DNA from: a virus
Reading direction: 5' to 3' (one strand)
Virus record (IMG/VR): IMGVR_UViG_3300034101_003479
Coordinates: 1 to 64,000 of that record
DNA: 64,000 nucleotides
The notes under the pieces were generated by a model. The model was not told where the DNA came from. It made no database searches and worked only from the letters and a program-made list of their open reading frames with translations. Positions 29,986-38,104 of the stretch are shown here, in pieces. A program made the position numbers and the translations under genes. Position 1 is the stretch's first letter. Each line of letters starts with the position of its first letter.

Positions 29986-30425
29986 CTTACTTCTCCTTTA
30001 GTAGAAAATACTAGGCCAAGGTGGTCTCCTGGTTCGACAAAAGTTTCATTAATTCCCTTTTGTGCCCAGCCCCATTCATTTCTTGGAAATGGCAAGGCCT
30101 GATTCTTTTTTACTAACACGGCCCAATATGCATTTTCTGGTGGCATGTCTTGGCATTTTTCAACACTGTTGTTGGGAAAATTATTTACTCTGCAGACAAC
30201 AGCATTTCCATACTTTGCTGTCCCCTCTATCTTATATCCATTTGCTTTTAATAGGTCTAAAGAATTAACTTTACCACTAGCACTGACGCATTTCTTTTCT
30301 ACTGTAGAATTATTTCCGTAGTCTACGTGTAGGTTAATGCACTCTGGTTGATTAGAATTTAAAACAAACAATCCTATTGCTGAGCCAATAAAAATAAACA
30401 AAAACATAATTCTTTTTTTAATCAT
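29976..30425 (-). CDS. Exported or membrane-anchored DUF4430-like protein
   Basis: 149 residues. An N-terminal hydrophobic segment (IMFLFIFIGSAIGLFVL) acts as signal anchor. SLDLLKANGYKIEGT, ENAYWAVLVKK and EPGDHLGLVF follow the DUF4430 order (SLLDALKANGY ... YW ... GD), a domain related to the C-terminal part of transcobalamin. It would lie outside the membrane; four Cys could form disulfides. With the PduO-type enzyme downstream it suggests a cobalamin link. Ligand binding is inferred only. Confidence 0.7.
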   Translation of the reverse strand: MIKKRIMFLFIFIGSAIGLFVLNSNQPECINLHVDYGNNSTVEKKCVSASGKVNSLDLLKANGYKIEGTAKYGNAVVCRVNNFPNNSVEKCQDMPPENAYWAVLVKKNQALPFPRNEWGWAQKGINETFVEPGDHLGLVFSTKGEVRWP

Positions 30426-30769
30426 TAGTTATACCTAACCACATACTTAAGCGCATCTACAAGTTTGTCTATTGATTCTTTTAAAGAATAATAAACGTTC
30501 TTTTTATTGTTGTTTGTAGTGCCAGCTTTATCTTTTGCAATAGTGGAATAATATGAGGCAAGTACAGCAAATTTAGTAGACATTGCCTGAAGCTCCATAA
30601 TAAGCATTGGTGATTTTGCAGATGGCACATCTGGGTTCATTAATAGTTTTACTACAACTGCTAGAGCTTTATCCAAGTGTTCATCTTTCATAAATTCATG
30701 AAGGTCATTAAACTCAGTAATATCACTGATCAGTTCTAGAGTATTTTTTGAATCAGTTTTATTTTCCAT
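30425..30769 (-). CDS. Helical hypothetical protein
   Basis: 114 residues, largely helical with a PDVPSAKSPMLIMELQAMS segment and a basic C-terminal helix. I recall related hypotheticals near recombination genes of phages. No catalytic motif visible. Overlaps the preceding small membrane gene by 11 bases. Confidence 0.7.
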   Translation of the reverse strand: MENKTDSKNTLELISDITEFNDLHEFMKDEHLDKALAVVVKLLMNPDVPSAKSPMLIMELQAMSTKFAVLASYYSTIAKDKAGTTNNNKKNVYYSLKESIDKLVDALKYVVRYN

Positions 30770-30863
30770 CTCTATTTACCCAATCTGTGTAGTATCCAGC
30801 CCATAGTCCTAATGGGTATGCAATTACAATCCCAAGCAAAACTCCAAAAAGAAACTCAATCAA
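30759..30863 (-). CDS. Tiny single-TM protein (34 residues)
   Basis: TTG start at 30863 overlaps the stop of the 2OG gene (TTGA) and has GGAGG eight bases upstream. MIEFLFGVLLGIVIAYPLGL is one membrane helix, ending WAGYYTDWVNRDGK. Short membrane peptides like this are common in phages; role unknown. Confidence 0.68.
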   Translation of the reverse strand: MIEFLFGVLLGIVIAYPLGLWAGYYTDWVNRDGK

Positions 30864-31675
30864 AAGTGTAACCTCCATATACCGTCGCATCTTAAGGCAT
30901 GTGCCTGTAAGGTAATTCTTCGTTCATCTGTTTTTGCATTTACTGGTGGGGCAATTTGATGCCATGGATCACCAATAACATAAAACAAACTTCCCTTAAA
31001 GTATTCTACAATCTTTGGCTTATCCATATCAAACTCTAAAATCTTTTCGCCATTAAATGGATAACCAGAAGCAGATTTAATTCTATCTAAATCTGACATA
31101 GCGTCCTTTTTTATACTATTTGCATATTCTGTTTCAGAATCCATATCCATATCTTTGTCCCAAACTACAAGGCCAGATCCATTTTTATGAATGTCTAAAG
31201 CAACAGTTATTGTTAGTAGGTCATCTTCAACTTCTTTATACTTTGACCAAACTCCCTTATGATTATATGAAACTGTATCTGAATGTAGCTCTGTGGAATA
31301 TCCAAGATTTGGTATTGGGTTAGCCGACCCCATGTTTTTCTTTTTTAAACCAAAAACTTGAAACCCAGGAATAGCAAGGCTTTCCTCTAATTCACATTTG
31401 CCAACTAGTGGCTCCATTGTTTTAATAATTAATTCGTATAAATAAGAAAAGTTTTCTTTTAATACCGAATTCATCTTGACTGCGGAGTCAGCATATTGAT
31501 TTGGTCTAGCACCTTTATAGGAATCTAAGTACGATGCTGCTCCTACTGTATAGAACATGTTTAAGCCGTTTCTTGGCCTTGGGGTCCAATGTTCTTCTAA
31601 TCTATCTAATATATCGATTGTTTTTAGGCAATCTTCTTCAGACATTAATTTTATCAAGCCATATTGTTTAATCAT
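30860..31675 (-). CDS. 2OG-Fe(II) oxygenase-like protein (271 residues)
   Basis: STELHSDTVSY gives H131-x-D133; DIHKNGSGLVVWD and DPWHQIAPP (distal His) with DERRITLQ (Arg) complete the facial triad and 2OG-binding Arg. A member of the same broad fold as the other oxygenases but diverged in sequence. ATGA overlap with the preceding 43-residue gene. Substrate unknown. Confidence 0.78.
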   Translation of the reverse strand: MIKQYGLIKLMSEEDCLKTIDILDRLEEHWTPRPRNGLNMFYTVGAASYLDSYKGARPNQYADSAVKMNSVLKENFSYLYELIIKTMEPLVGKCELEESLAIPGFQVFGLKKKNMGSANPIPNLGYSTELHSDTVSYNHKGVWSKYKEVEDDLLTITVALDIHKNGSGLVVWDKDMDMDSETEYANSIKKDAMSDLDRIKSASGYPFNGEKILEFDMDKPKIVEYFKGSLFYVIGDPWHQIAPPVNAKTDERRITLQAHALRCDGIWRLHF

Positions 31676-31803
31676 TTTTGTATTTTCTTTTTAGTTATAT
31701 AGGGACCAAGATCTGCTTTGATTGCTCCATCTTTTCTTAGCCTAACAATTCTACCATTTTTAATAACTGTTTTATTAAAAGGTATCTTATTATTATTTCC
31801 CAT
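31672..31803 (-). CDS. Small basic protein (43 residues)
   Basis: ATG at 31803 behind GGGAGG; stop overlaps the 2OG gene's start as ATGA and the start overlaps the previous stop by 11 bases. Product is Lys/Asn-rich (M-GNNNKIPFNKTVIKNGR), likely nucleic-acid binding or a small structural peptide. Confidence 0.75.
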   Translation of the reverse strand: MGNNNKIPFNKTVIKNGRIVRLRKDGAIKADLGPYITKKKIQK

Positions 31804-32101
31804 TTTTTTCCTCCCAACAATTTATTAACTCTTCTAAAACAGACCACTCAATTATTCCTAGTCTAACCTTTGACTCATTGCCTATTATTATTTTGAGCGC
31901 TGGGTGCATGTCTCTATCCACCTTAAATGTGTCTGTGCATATTTTTGCCCAAACATCTTTATTTAATGTAAATGACTTTGAAGCCTCTTTATAATCAACT
32001 AAGAACTGGTTCCACTTAGCATCACCTTTTTGATAGTCTCCCCTGCCAGAATTTTTTTGAGCTTTTGCGCCATCACGTTTAACCTCTGATCGTTCCGACA
32101 T
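31793..32101 (-). CDS. PD-(D/E)XK-like nuclease candidate
   Basis: 102 residues. NSGRGDYQKGDAKWNQFLVD then YKEASKSF: the G-D-A aspartate and D-Y-K pair resemble the compact core of archaeal Hjc-type resolvases and related phage endonucleases. The remainder (VWAKICTDTF, GIIEWSVLEEL) fits the helix-strand order. Size is small but usual for this group. DNA branch or repair cleavage is inferred. Confidence 0.5.
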   Translation of the reverse strand: MSERSEVKRDGAKAQKNSGRGDYQKGDAKWNQFLVDYKEASKSFTLNKDVWAKICTDTFKVDRDMHPALKIIIGNESKVRLGIIEWSVLEELINCWEEKNGK

Positions 32102-32289
32102 TAGTTCACCCTGTATTGATTGCTATGTCCATCGGGGCACTGCCAAGACATTATTAATGTATCTGGGTCCCAGAAAGACTCTTCTGCATCTTTACTGCAT
32201 TTGCCACATGGTTTTGTTCCAGAAATAGTTTCTAGATTATTCTTTTGTATCTTTTCTTTTTTATTAAAGAATTCATTTAGATTGGGCAT
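32101..32289 (-). CDS. Small zinc ribbon protein
   Basis: 62 residues: CGKC at about 29-32 and CPDGH at about 51-55 form a plausible C2CH zinc ribbon. The N-terminal LNEFFNKKEKIQKNN stretch is basic. It lies between a 2OG oxygenase and the nuclease candidate; the stop overlaps the next ATG. Function unknown. Confidence 0.7.
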   Translation of the reverse strand: MPNLNEFFNKKEKIQKNNLETISGTKPCGKCSKDAEESFWDPDTLIMSWQCPDGHSNQYRVN

Positions 32290-33184
32290 TGATGTTAACC
32301 CTTTCCATTTGATCTGTATTTAATATTTTTGGTGGAAGAACCCAAGTTGATAAGTCTTTCATTCCTGGTGAGGTCAGGAAAACCACACCATCTTCTTCCC
32401 ACATAAAAGGAACTTTGTGGTTTGTTTGATTTGAAGATTTTGTATACGATCCAGATTTAAATTCGTCAGAACCTTCTGTCTCTATACAATAATTCATTCT
32501 AATTGCGTATCTATCGTTTTTATATGTAGTAAGTACACCGTGATAAAATGGCTCACATGAAGGGAAAACAACGGCATCTCCTGCTTTTGGTTTTAGTCCA
32601 ACTATTTTTGTTCCGTCAAAGAAACAAATTTCTCCTCCATCATAGTCATCGTTTAGGTATAGCATTACTGTAAAGATTAGTTTATATCCTGGAGAGTCCA
32701 TATCTTGTTCAAAATAGTCACTGTGAAATGCAGAGGATGTCTTTAAAAATCTTTTATCTTGATAATCTTTTTCATAGTTATACTTCAGAAATGCAATTTT
32801 TGTATTTTTTGCCTCTGTCAGTAAATCAACCTTCTTATAGGAACTTGGCCAAATGTTTTTGTTTCCATATTTAGATATAAAATCTTTTGAAATATACTTA
32901 TATGAATTATAAATATTTTGGAAAATTTCTTTTTGACGGACATCCTCTTGATTATTTTTGTCTAAAGGATTTGCATTAATTGATTGAGAGTCTATTTCTG
33001 TCATTATACCCATGTCTCCCCAATCATGAAATTTTTTCATAATGTAGGTATCTTCGGTATAACTTTCTGCTTCCTTGAAAAAAGAAAGCAGCTTATCAAT
33101 ATCCTTAAAAGCATTTCTATATACAATTGCACCAGGGATTAAACTGTATGCTTCTATATCATTTGCTTTATCAGAATTTTGCAT
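32273..33184 (-). CDS. 2OG-Fe(II) oxygenase (303 residues)
   Basis: SAFHSDYFEQ (H154, D156), VMLYLNDDYDGGEICFFDG, KPKAGDAVVFPS, FYHGVL (H215) and DRYAIRM (Arg) form the classic P4H-like double-stranded beta-helix. Closest in pattern to 11499..12200. It overlaps the end of recA by 14 bases, so it is expressed with recA. Substrate unknown; protein prolyl, lysyl or sugar hydroxylation are possible. Confidence 0.87.
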   Translation of the reverse strand: MQNSDKANDIEAYSLIPGAIVYRNAFKDIDKLLSFFKEAESYTEDTYIMKKFHDWGDMGIMTEIDSQSINANPLDKNNQEDVRQKEIFQNIYNSYKYISKDFISKYGNKNIWPSSYKKVDLLTEAKNTKIAFLKYNYEKDYQDKRFLKTSSAFHSDYFEQDMDSPGYKLIFTVMLYLNDDYDGGEICFFDGTKIVGLKPKAGDAVVFPSCEPFYHGVLTTYKNDRYAIRMNYCIETEGSDEFKSGSYTKSSNQTNHKVPFMWEEDGVVFLTSPGMKDLSTWVLPPKILNTDQMERVNINAQSK

Positions 33185-34175
33185 CTATTTCCTCTTTTAG
33201 TTTAACAACAACTTCTGGATTGTCCTTTAGGTACTGCACAGCTTTGGCACGACCCTGAAGTCTTTCACCGTTGACTGTATACCAAGCTCCGCCTTTTTCA
33301 ACAACCCCTGTCATTTCTGCAACGTCTAATGTCTCTCCTATATAATCTACACCAAGAGTTTCCCCTTGGTAGTAAAAGTCATACTGTCCTGAAAGATTAG
33401 GGGGGCCGAGTTTGTTGTAATCAATAATCCAGTTAACTGGTCTTCCGACTCTTTGTTCGATAATCTTGTCGCCAACTTTAATACCAGCTTTAATAGCATT
33501 AGCCTCAGCTTCAGACGACCATAGCTTAATGACTGTGGAAGAAAAGAACTTGACTGCCATGCCACCTGTGGGGATGTGACTAGCATGCATAGATCCAAAT
33601 TGATTTCTTTGTTGCGAGATGAGAACAAGTAGTGTTTTTTTGTTTGCATAATTTAACATCTTGACTGCGTGGGTCATATCCTTTGCTTCAGCGCCGATTT
33701 GCTTTGTATCCTGCAAATCTTTCATTTCATTTCCATCTTTTTCAAAATAAATTGCTGGCAACAATGCAGAAATTGAGTCAACAACTATCATATCAACGCC
33801 AGCATCCATTAGTTTTGTTGCAACATCAACCATATCGTTAACTGTTTTTGCTGAAGAATAAATTAGTTTAGATGAATCTACTCCTAAAGACTCTGCCCAA
33901 GACTGATCGTAAGAAGCTTCAGCATCAATCCATGCACAAGTCTTGCCCTCTTTCTGAGCTATTGCTATCATCTGTAAACAAAAAGAAGATTTTCCAGCAG
34001 ACTTATTTCCCCATACAAGAACTTGTCTGCCGTAGCCTAGCCCTCCACGGAGAGCCATGTTTAATCCAATGCTTGGTGTTTTTTGTTTTTCAACAACAAC
34101 ATTTTGTGCTGATTGCACTCTTGCTCTTGTTTTTGGGTCTAGCTTTGCTAATACATCATCTATTAAAATATTCAT
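33171..34175 (-). CDS. recA: RecA recombinase
   Basis: 334 residues. Walker A GNKSAGKSS (56-64), EASYDQ (catalytic Glu region), Walker B MIVVDSISAL, the loop segment ISQQRNQFGSM and C-terminal lobe. ATP-dependent DNA strand exchange. Slightly shorter than bacterial RecA (about 350), typical for phage. Upstream lies a TGCTATAAT promoter. Confidence 0.96.
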   Translation of the reverse strand: MNILIDDVLAKLDPKTRARVQSAQNVVVEKQKTPSIGLNMALRGGLGYGRQVLVWGNKSAGKSSFCLQMIAIAQKEGKTCAWIDAEASYDQSWAESLGVDSSKLIYSSAKTVNDMVDVATKLMDAGVDMIVVDSISALLPAIYFEKDGNEMKDLQDTKQIGAEAKDMTHAVKMLNYANKKTLLVLISQQRNQFGSMHASHIPTGGMAVKFFSSTVIKLWSSEAEANAIKAGIKVGDKIIEQRVGRPVNWIIDYNKLGPPNLSGQYDFYYQGETLGVDYIGETLDVAEMTGVVEKGGAWYTVNGERLQGRAKAVQYLKDNPEVVVKLKEEIDAKF

Positions 34176-34187
34176 TGTTTTCTTTCT

Positions 34188-34295
34188 CTATATGCTTATT
34201 ATAGCATTAAAATCAGGGTTTGTGTCATTGTAATTAAAGTCTTTTGATCTTTTATTTAATACGGGAGCAGGAATTTCATTGATCTGATTCTGCAT
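34188..34295 (-). CDS. Small ORF (35 residues) before recA
   Basis: ATG at 34295 has AGGA five bases upstream and overlaps the end of the 79-residue gene; stop TAG at 34188, 12 bases before recA. Sequence MQNQINEIPAPVLNKRS... looks protein-like, but the recA promoter lies in its last codons, so it may be chance. Confidence 0.5.
   Translation of the reverse strand: MQNQINEIPAPVLNKRSKDFNYNDTNPDFNAIISI
34198..34228 (-). promoter_or_regulatory. recA promoter: TGCTATAAT with ATGACA 19 bp upstream
   Basis: Extended -10 TGCTATAAT (-10 at 34198..34203) identical to those at 1900 and 17205; ATGACA (34223..34228) as a distant -35 with 19-bp spacer. Leader about 16 bases. Confidence 0.6.
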
Positions 34296-34515
34296 CAGCA
34301 TCCTGATTATCAGTTTGTTGTTCAATGTTCTCCTTTAGCTCAAATACAAACGAGGAGCTATCCTCAAGATATTCGACGTTTAAACTTTTTTCTGAGTTAG
34401 ATGCGTTTAAAAATACATCAATCGGAATTGATACCTTTTTTTGCGACTCTAATATTGCAACTAAAATATTAGTAGCATTCATTGCTTGATATATTTCTGC
34501 TGGGGTTTTACTCAT
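34276..34515 (-). CDS. Small acidic protein following DNA polymerase
   Basis: 79 residues ending in a highly acidic tail (NQDADAESDQ) with a beta-rich middle. ATGA-type overlap with dnaE. Might be a polymerase accessory or a DNA mimic; nothing specific seen. No family recognised. Confidence 0.65.
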   Translation of the reverse strand: MSKTPAEIYQAMNATNILVAILESQKKVSIPIDVFLNASNSEKSLNVEYLEDSSSFVFELKENIEQQTDNQDADAESDQ

Positions 34516-37500
34516 CTTATTTCCTTTATCATTAAAGTTCCATCTTCTAGTTTAGACAAAACGGGTTTACATTTCATTCCCTCACGCATTCTGCCAAGCA
34601 CCTTTGAATACATAGTTGGGAAAGCAATTGCACGTTGCAATTCTTTATTTTTATTAGTCATAACAATGTGTGCCATTGTTTTTCCAGCTTTTGTTTTATA
34701 TGGATTAAAATTAATTACCATCATTTCATCATCTTCCATATCATATTCTTTTCTATACAGATAGTCAACAAATAGGTCTGAGCCATTGGGGTCAATTTCA
34801 TTGACCTTAACGTATCTTGCAATTCTATTATCTCCGACCAGAATAAAATACATCTGTCCTGTTTCAATTTGAGTTTGCTCATTATGAAATAATCCAATTG
34901 ATCCAGTTTCATCAACAAGCTCTACTCTAGCCCACCCAGTTCCTCTTTTTATACTTTTAACCATTCCAAATACTGGGAATGATCCTAGGTCATCAAAGTC
35001 TTGAATTGGTCTTGCTTGAGCTTTAATTCTTGGTGGCAAATCAATATTAAATGTTGGTATACCTAAGTATTCGTAATAGTTTTCTTTTTCTTTGCCAGTA
35101 CGCTTATTATCCTCAAAAGCAGCCCCACCAATACTATTAAGAGCAGAAATAGCCCTGCTGTTAATCCCACTACCCTTGGTAGACGCCTTTTGAATAAACT
35201 CCGAATAGTCTTCATACGGTCTCTTTTCTATGATTTTATTAGCTATGCTGTCCGATATAAACTTGACTTCAGCTAAGCCAAATTGAACTGCATTTTCTTT
35301 AAGAGAAAAATACAATTCTGATTCATTGATGTGAGGCAATAAAATTTTAAGATTTAATCTCTTAGCCTCAATCAAATATTCTGTTCTTTTATCTTTGTCA
35401 TTTTCGTTTTTAAGAATTGAAAAAATAAATTCAAGTGGGTAATAGTGCTTAAGCCAAGCCGTATAATAACTAAGCATGGAATAAGCAACAGCATGGCTAC
35501 GGTTAAAAGAGTAGCCAGCATGAGCCTCGAAATCATGCCATAACGCTTCGGCCTTTTTCTTAGTAATGTGTTTTGAAGCCCCATCAATAAATTGATCTTT
35601 GAACTGGTCGAATTCTTTTGCATCCTTCTTCTTTCCGATGATTTTACGAACTTTGTCAGCTTCTGACCAAGACATACCACCTAAATGTACACAAGCCTGC
35701 ATAACTTGCTCCTGATATATAATAACACCATACGTATTTTCTGTAAAAGGCTTCATAATCTCATGAACATAGCTAACGGCTTCTCGTCCATGCTTTCTAT
35801 TAATATATGAAGCTCCTACAGTATTCATTGCTCCTGGTCTAACCAAAGCATTAGATGCAGCAAGATCTTCAAATTTGTCCACACCCATTTTAATTAAAAG
35901 GTTTGTGTACGGTGTAGCTTCAGCTTGGAATACTCCCTTTGTATATCCTTCGCTTAATGTTTTATAAACATCTAGGTCGTCAAGTGGTAATTCAGACAAT
36001 ACAATTTCTTTATTGTGTCTTTCTTTGATTGCTTTTAATGTGTCTGAAATTACAGATAATGTTTTTAGTCCAAGTGCATCTAGCTTAATAAGACCAATGT
36101 CTGCGACTGTATCCATGTCATACGCTACTACTGGGATACGACCAGAAACTTTATCTTGTGCATCCTCACGAGATTCAATAGGAGCAAAATTTCTTAGATC
36201 ATCCTTTGCAACGACAACTCCAGCAGCATGAACTCCAACGCTTCTAATTTTTCCACGCAGTCTTTCTGCAAGCCACACAACTTCTGGGTACTTCATTCTA
36301 AACTCTTTTGTGTTTGGAGACTCCATAAAGTCTTCAAATGTATCAATTGATTTCATTGCACGATTTACATCCTGCAACGGAACCATAAATACACGAGCAG
36401 CATCTCTAATTACTCCCTTATCTTTAAAGTAAGTGTATGTAGAAATAGATGCCACATGCTTGAATTTCTTTTTGAGGTAATCCTTTACTTCCTTACGGCG
36501 ACGATCTTCAAAGTCTGTGTCGATATCTGGAAAGTCGTTACGTTCTGGATTAATAAATCTAAAAAATAGCAAGTCATACTCAATTGGGTCTACATCTGTA
36601 ATTCCAAGAGAGTAGCAGACCAAAGACCCAGCAGCAGAACCACGTCCTGGACCCACCATGATATTATTTTGTTTAGCCCAATTAATCATATCTGCTACCA
36701 CAAGAAAGTATGATGCAAATGATTTATCTTTAATTATAGATAACTCTTCTGCTAGCCTGTCCGTGTAGACCTGGTCCCCGTCCAGACCTAGCCTTTTAAG
36801 GCCCTCAGAGGCCATTTGAGAGAGTTTCTCGTCAGCATCCGTCTTGGGTACTGGGAGTAGGTCTAAACCGCTGTTAAAATCGTATTGGCCAATTTTATTG
36901 GCTATCTCAATAGTGTTCTCATAAATGTCTGTTCGTTTAATTCCAGATTTATTAAAGTCTGACTCTATTTCTTCCCTAGATTGGATAAATAGGTTATAGT
37001 CTTGAAAAGAGATTCTTCTATCTGGATATAGGTAGTTGAATCGATCTAGCATATTATTCATATTTCTAGACATTTCAAAGTCTGCTTCTTTATCTGATTT
37101 AGGTGATGTGGAAAGAATTAGCATGGCTTCTTCCAAAACCTTATCTTCGCCTTTAGCAAAGTGTGCATCTCCTGTGGCAACTGGCTTGATTCCAAGCTCA
37201 TCTGCCAACTCTAGCAACTTGCTATTTATTTCTTCTGGGTTGTGAGACTGTACTTCAATGTAAAAGTCTTCGCCAAAAGTTTGCTTAAAGTCCTTGAGTA
37301 TAAGTTTTGCTTCTGAGAATTCCTGGCGTTCAATAGCTTTACTAATAAGACCATTGAGGCATCCAGAAAGAACAATAATGTCTTTTGCATATTCCTTTAG
37401 AACCTCCCTATCAATTCTAGGCTTATGGTAAAACCCTTCGTTCCAAGCTAATTCTTGCAGTCTATTAATATTGCTTAGTCCGTTTTGATTTTTTGCTAAC

Positions 37501-37778
37501 AAAATAATGTGATTGTATGCCTGTATGCTTTTGTCTGTTTTAGATGATCTATCAAATCTATCTGTCGGTGATATGTATGCCTCTACTCCAAGGATTGGCT
37601 TAATACCCAATTCCTTGGCTGCAATTTGCATTTCACGATGTGATGATAGTGTACCATGATCTGTAATAGCAATTGCTGTTTGTCCAGCATCTAATGCTGC
37701 TTGGCAAAGCTCTCTAGGGGAGTTTAGACCGTCCATTAATGAGTAGTATGAGTGAACATGTAAGTGTGCAAAACTCAT
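34512..37778 (-). CDS. dnaE: DNA polymerase III alpha subunit (DnaE type)
   Basis: 1088 residues from ATG 37778 (TAATG overlap; GGGGGGAT site), in preference to an upstream start at 37796. PHP domain: AHLHVHSYYSLMDG and ITDHGTL with His/Asp metal ligands. Palm: VGPGRGSAAGSLVCY and PDIDTDFEDRR with the catalytic aspartates. Then finger regions and a C-terminal OB-fold (GMVKSIKRGTGWARVELVD). Close to the bacterial DnaE length. Replicates the phage genome; PHP proofreading is possible since the HxH motif is intact. No phage clamp or loader is visible, so the host clamp may be used. Confidence 0.95.
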   Translation of the reverse strand: MSFAHLHVHSYYSLMDGLNSPRELCQAALDAGQTAIAITDHGTLSSHREMQIAAKELGIKPILGVEAYISPTDRFDRSSKTDKSIQAYNHIILLAKNQNGLSNINRLQELAWNEGFYHKPRIDREVLKEYAKDIIVLSGCLNGLISKAIERQEFSEAKLILKDFKQTFGEDFYIEVQSHNPEEINSKLLELADELGIKPVATGDAHFAKGEDKVLEEAMLILSTSPKSDKEADFEMSRNMNNMLDRFNYLYPDRRISFQDYNLFIQSREEIESDFNKSGIKRTDIYENTIEIANKIGQYDFNSGLDLLPVPKTDADEKLSQMASEGLKRLGLDGDQVYTDRLAEELSIIKDKSFASYFLVVADMINWAKQNNIMVGPGRGSAAGSLVCYSLGITDVDPIEYDLLFFRFINPERNDFPDIDTDFEDRRRKEVKDYLKKKFKHVASISTYTYFKDKGVIRDAARVFMVPLQDVNRAMKSIDTFEDFMESPNTKEFRMKYPEVVWLAERLRGKIRSVGVHAAGVVVAKDDLRNFAPIESREDAQDKVSGRIPVVAYDMDTVADIGLIKLDALGLKTLSVISDTLKAIKERHNKEIVLSELPLDDLDVYKTLSEGYTKGVFQAEATPYTNLLIKMGVDKFEDLAASNALVRPGAMNTVGASYINRKHGREAVSYVHEIMKPFTENTYGVIIYQEQVMQACVHLGGMSWSEADKVRKIIGKKKDAKEFDQFKDQFIDGASKHITKKKAEALWHDFEAHAGYSFNRSHAVAYSMLSYYTAWLKHYYPLEFIFSILKNENDKDKRTEYLIEAKRLNLKILLPHINESELYFSLKENAVQFGLAEVKFISDSIANKIIEKRPYEDYSEFIQKASTKGSGINSRAISALNSIGGAAFEDNKRTGKEKENYYEYLGIPTFNIDLPPRIKAQARPIQDFDDLGSFPVFGMVKSIKRGTGWARVELVDETGSIGLFHNEQTQIETGQMYFILVGDNRIARYVKVNEIDPNGSDLFVDYLYRKEYDMEDDEMMVINFNPYKTKAGKTMAHIVMTNKNKELQRAIAFPTMYSKVLGRMREGMKCKPVLSKLEDGTLMIKEIR

Positions 37779-37984
37779 TAATATCCCCCCATGCATTCGT
37801 TTCTAGTATGATAAAGTCTAATCTTTGTCATAGTCTTTTTGTTTGGAGCATATAGCTCTTCTCCACAACATGCAGTTTTTAGATACCATTCTTTTGCAAA
37901 GAAATCGTAAACCATGCCCTTGTAGTTATAGTATTTATTAGCCACAAATGTTGTAAATGGATCTGGTATGTCTAAGTTAATCAT
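37778..37984 (-). CDS. Small hypothetical protein with C-x22-type Cys residues
   Basis: 68 residues; ACCGEELYAPNKKTMTKIRL with later TRNEC provides three Cys, possibly zinc. N-terminal half is aromatic (FVANKYYNYKGMVYDFF). GGCGG ribosome site. Starts about 20 bases after the tRNA-Leu. Function unknown. Confidence 0.7.
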   Translation of the reverse strand: MINLDIPDPFTTFVANKYYNYKGMVYDFFAKEWYLKTACCGEELYAPNKKTMTKIRLYHTRNECMGGY

Positions 37985-38003
37985 TTCCGCCTTTTCTTTC
38001 TAG

Positions 38004-38076
38004 TACCAAGGGTGGGATTCGAACCCACGCTTTATAAATTTTAAGTCTACCGCCTCTACCACTGGGCTACCCTGGC
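38004..38076 (-). tRNA. tRNA-Leu (anticodon TAA), short variable loop
   Basis: 73 bases: acceptor GCCAGGG/CCTTGGT (with two G-U pairs), D arm GCC/GGC, anticodon arm GTAGA-CTTAAAA-TTTAT, variable AAAGC, T arm GTGGG-TTCGAAT-CCCAC, discriminator A. The anticodon TAA reads Leu codon UUA, common in AT-rich genes. A bacterial tRNA-Leu should have a long variable arm; this one has five bases, so identity or charging is uncertain. Confidence 0.85.
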
Positions 38077-38079
38077 AGA

Positions 38080-38101
38080 GTGGGGCGGTTTCCCGCCCCA
38101 C
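38080..38101 (-). other. 9-bp hairpin with GAAA tetraloop
   Basis: Perfect 9-bp G+C-rich stem (GTGGGGCGG/CCGCCCCAC) closed by a GNRA loop, between the ssDNA-binding gene stop and the tRNA. No U run follows, so it is not a standard terminator. It could protect the mRNA end or guide tRNA processing. Confidence 0.8.
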
Positions 38102-38104
38102 CTT

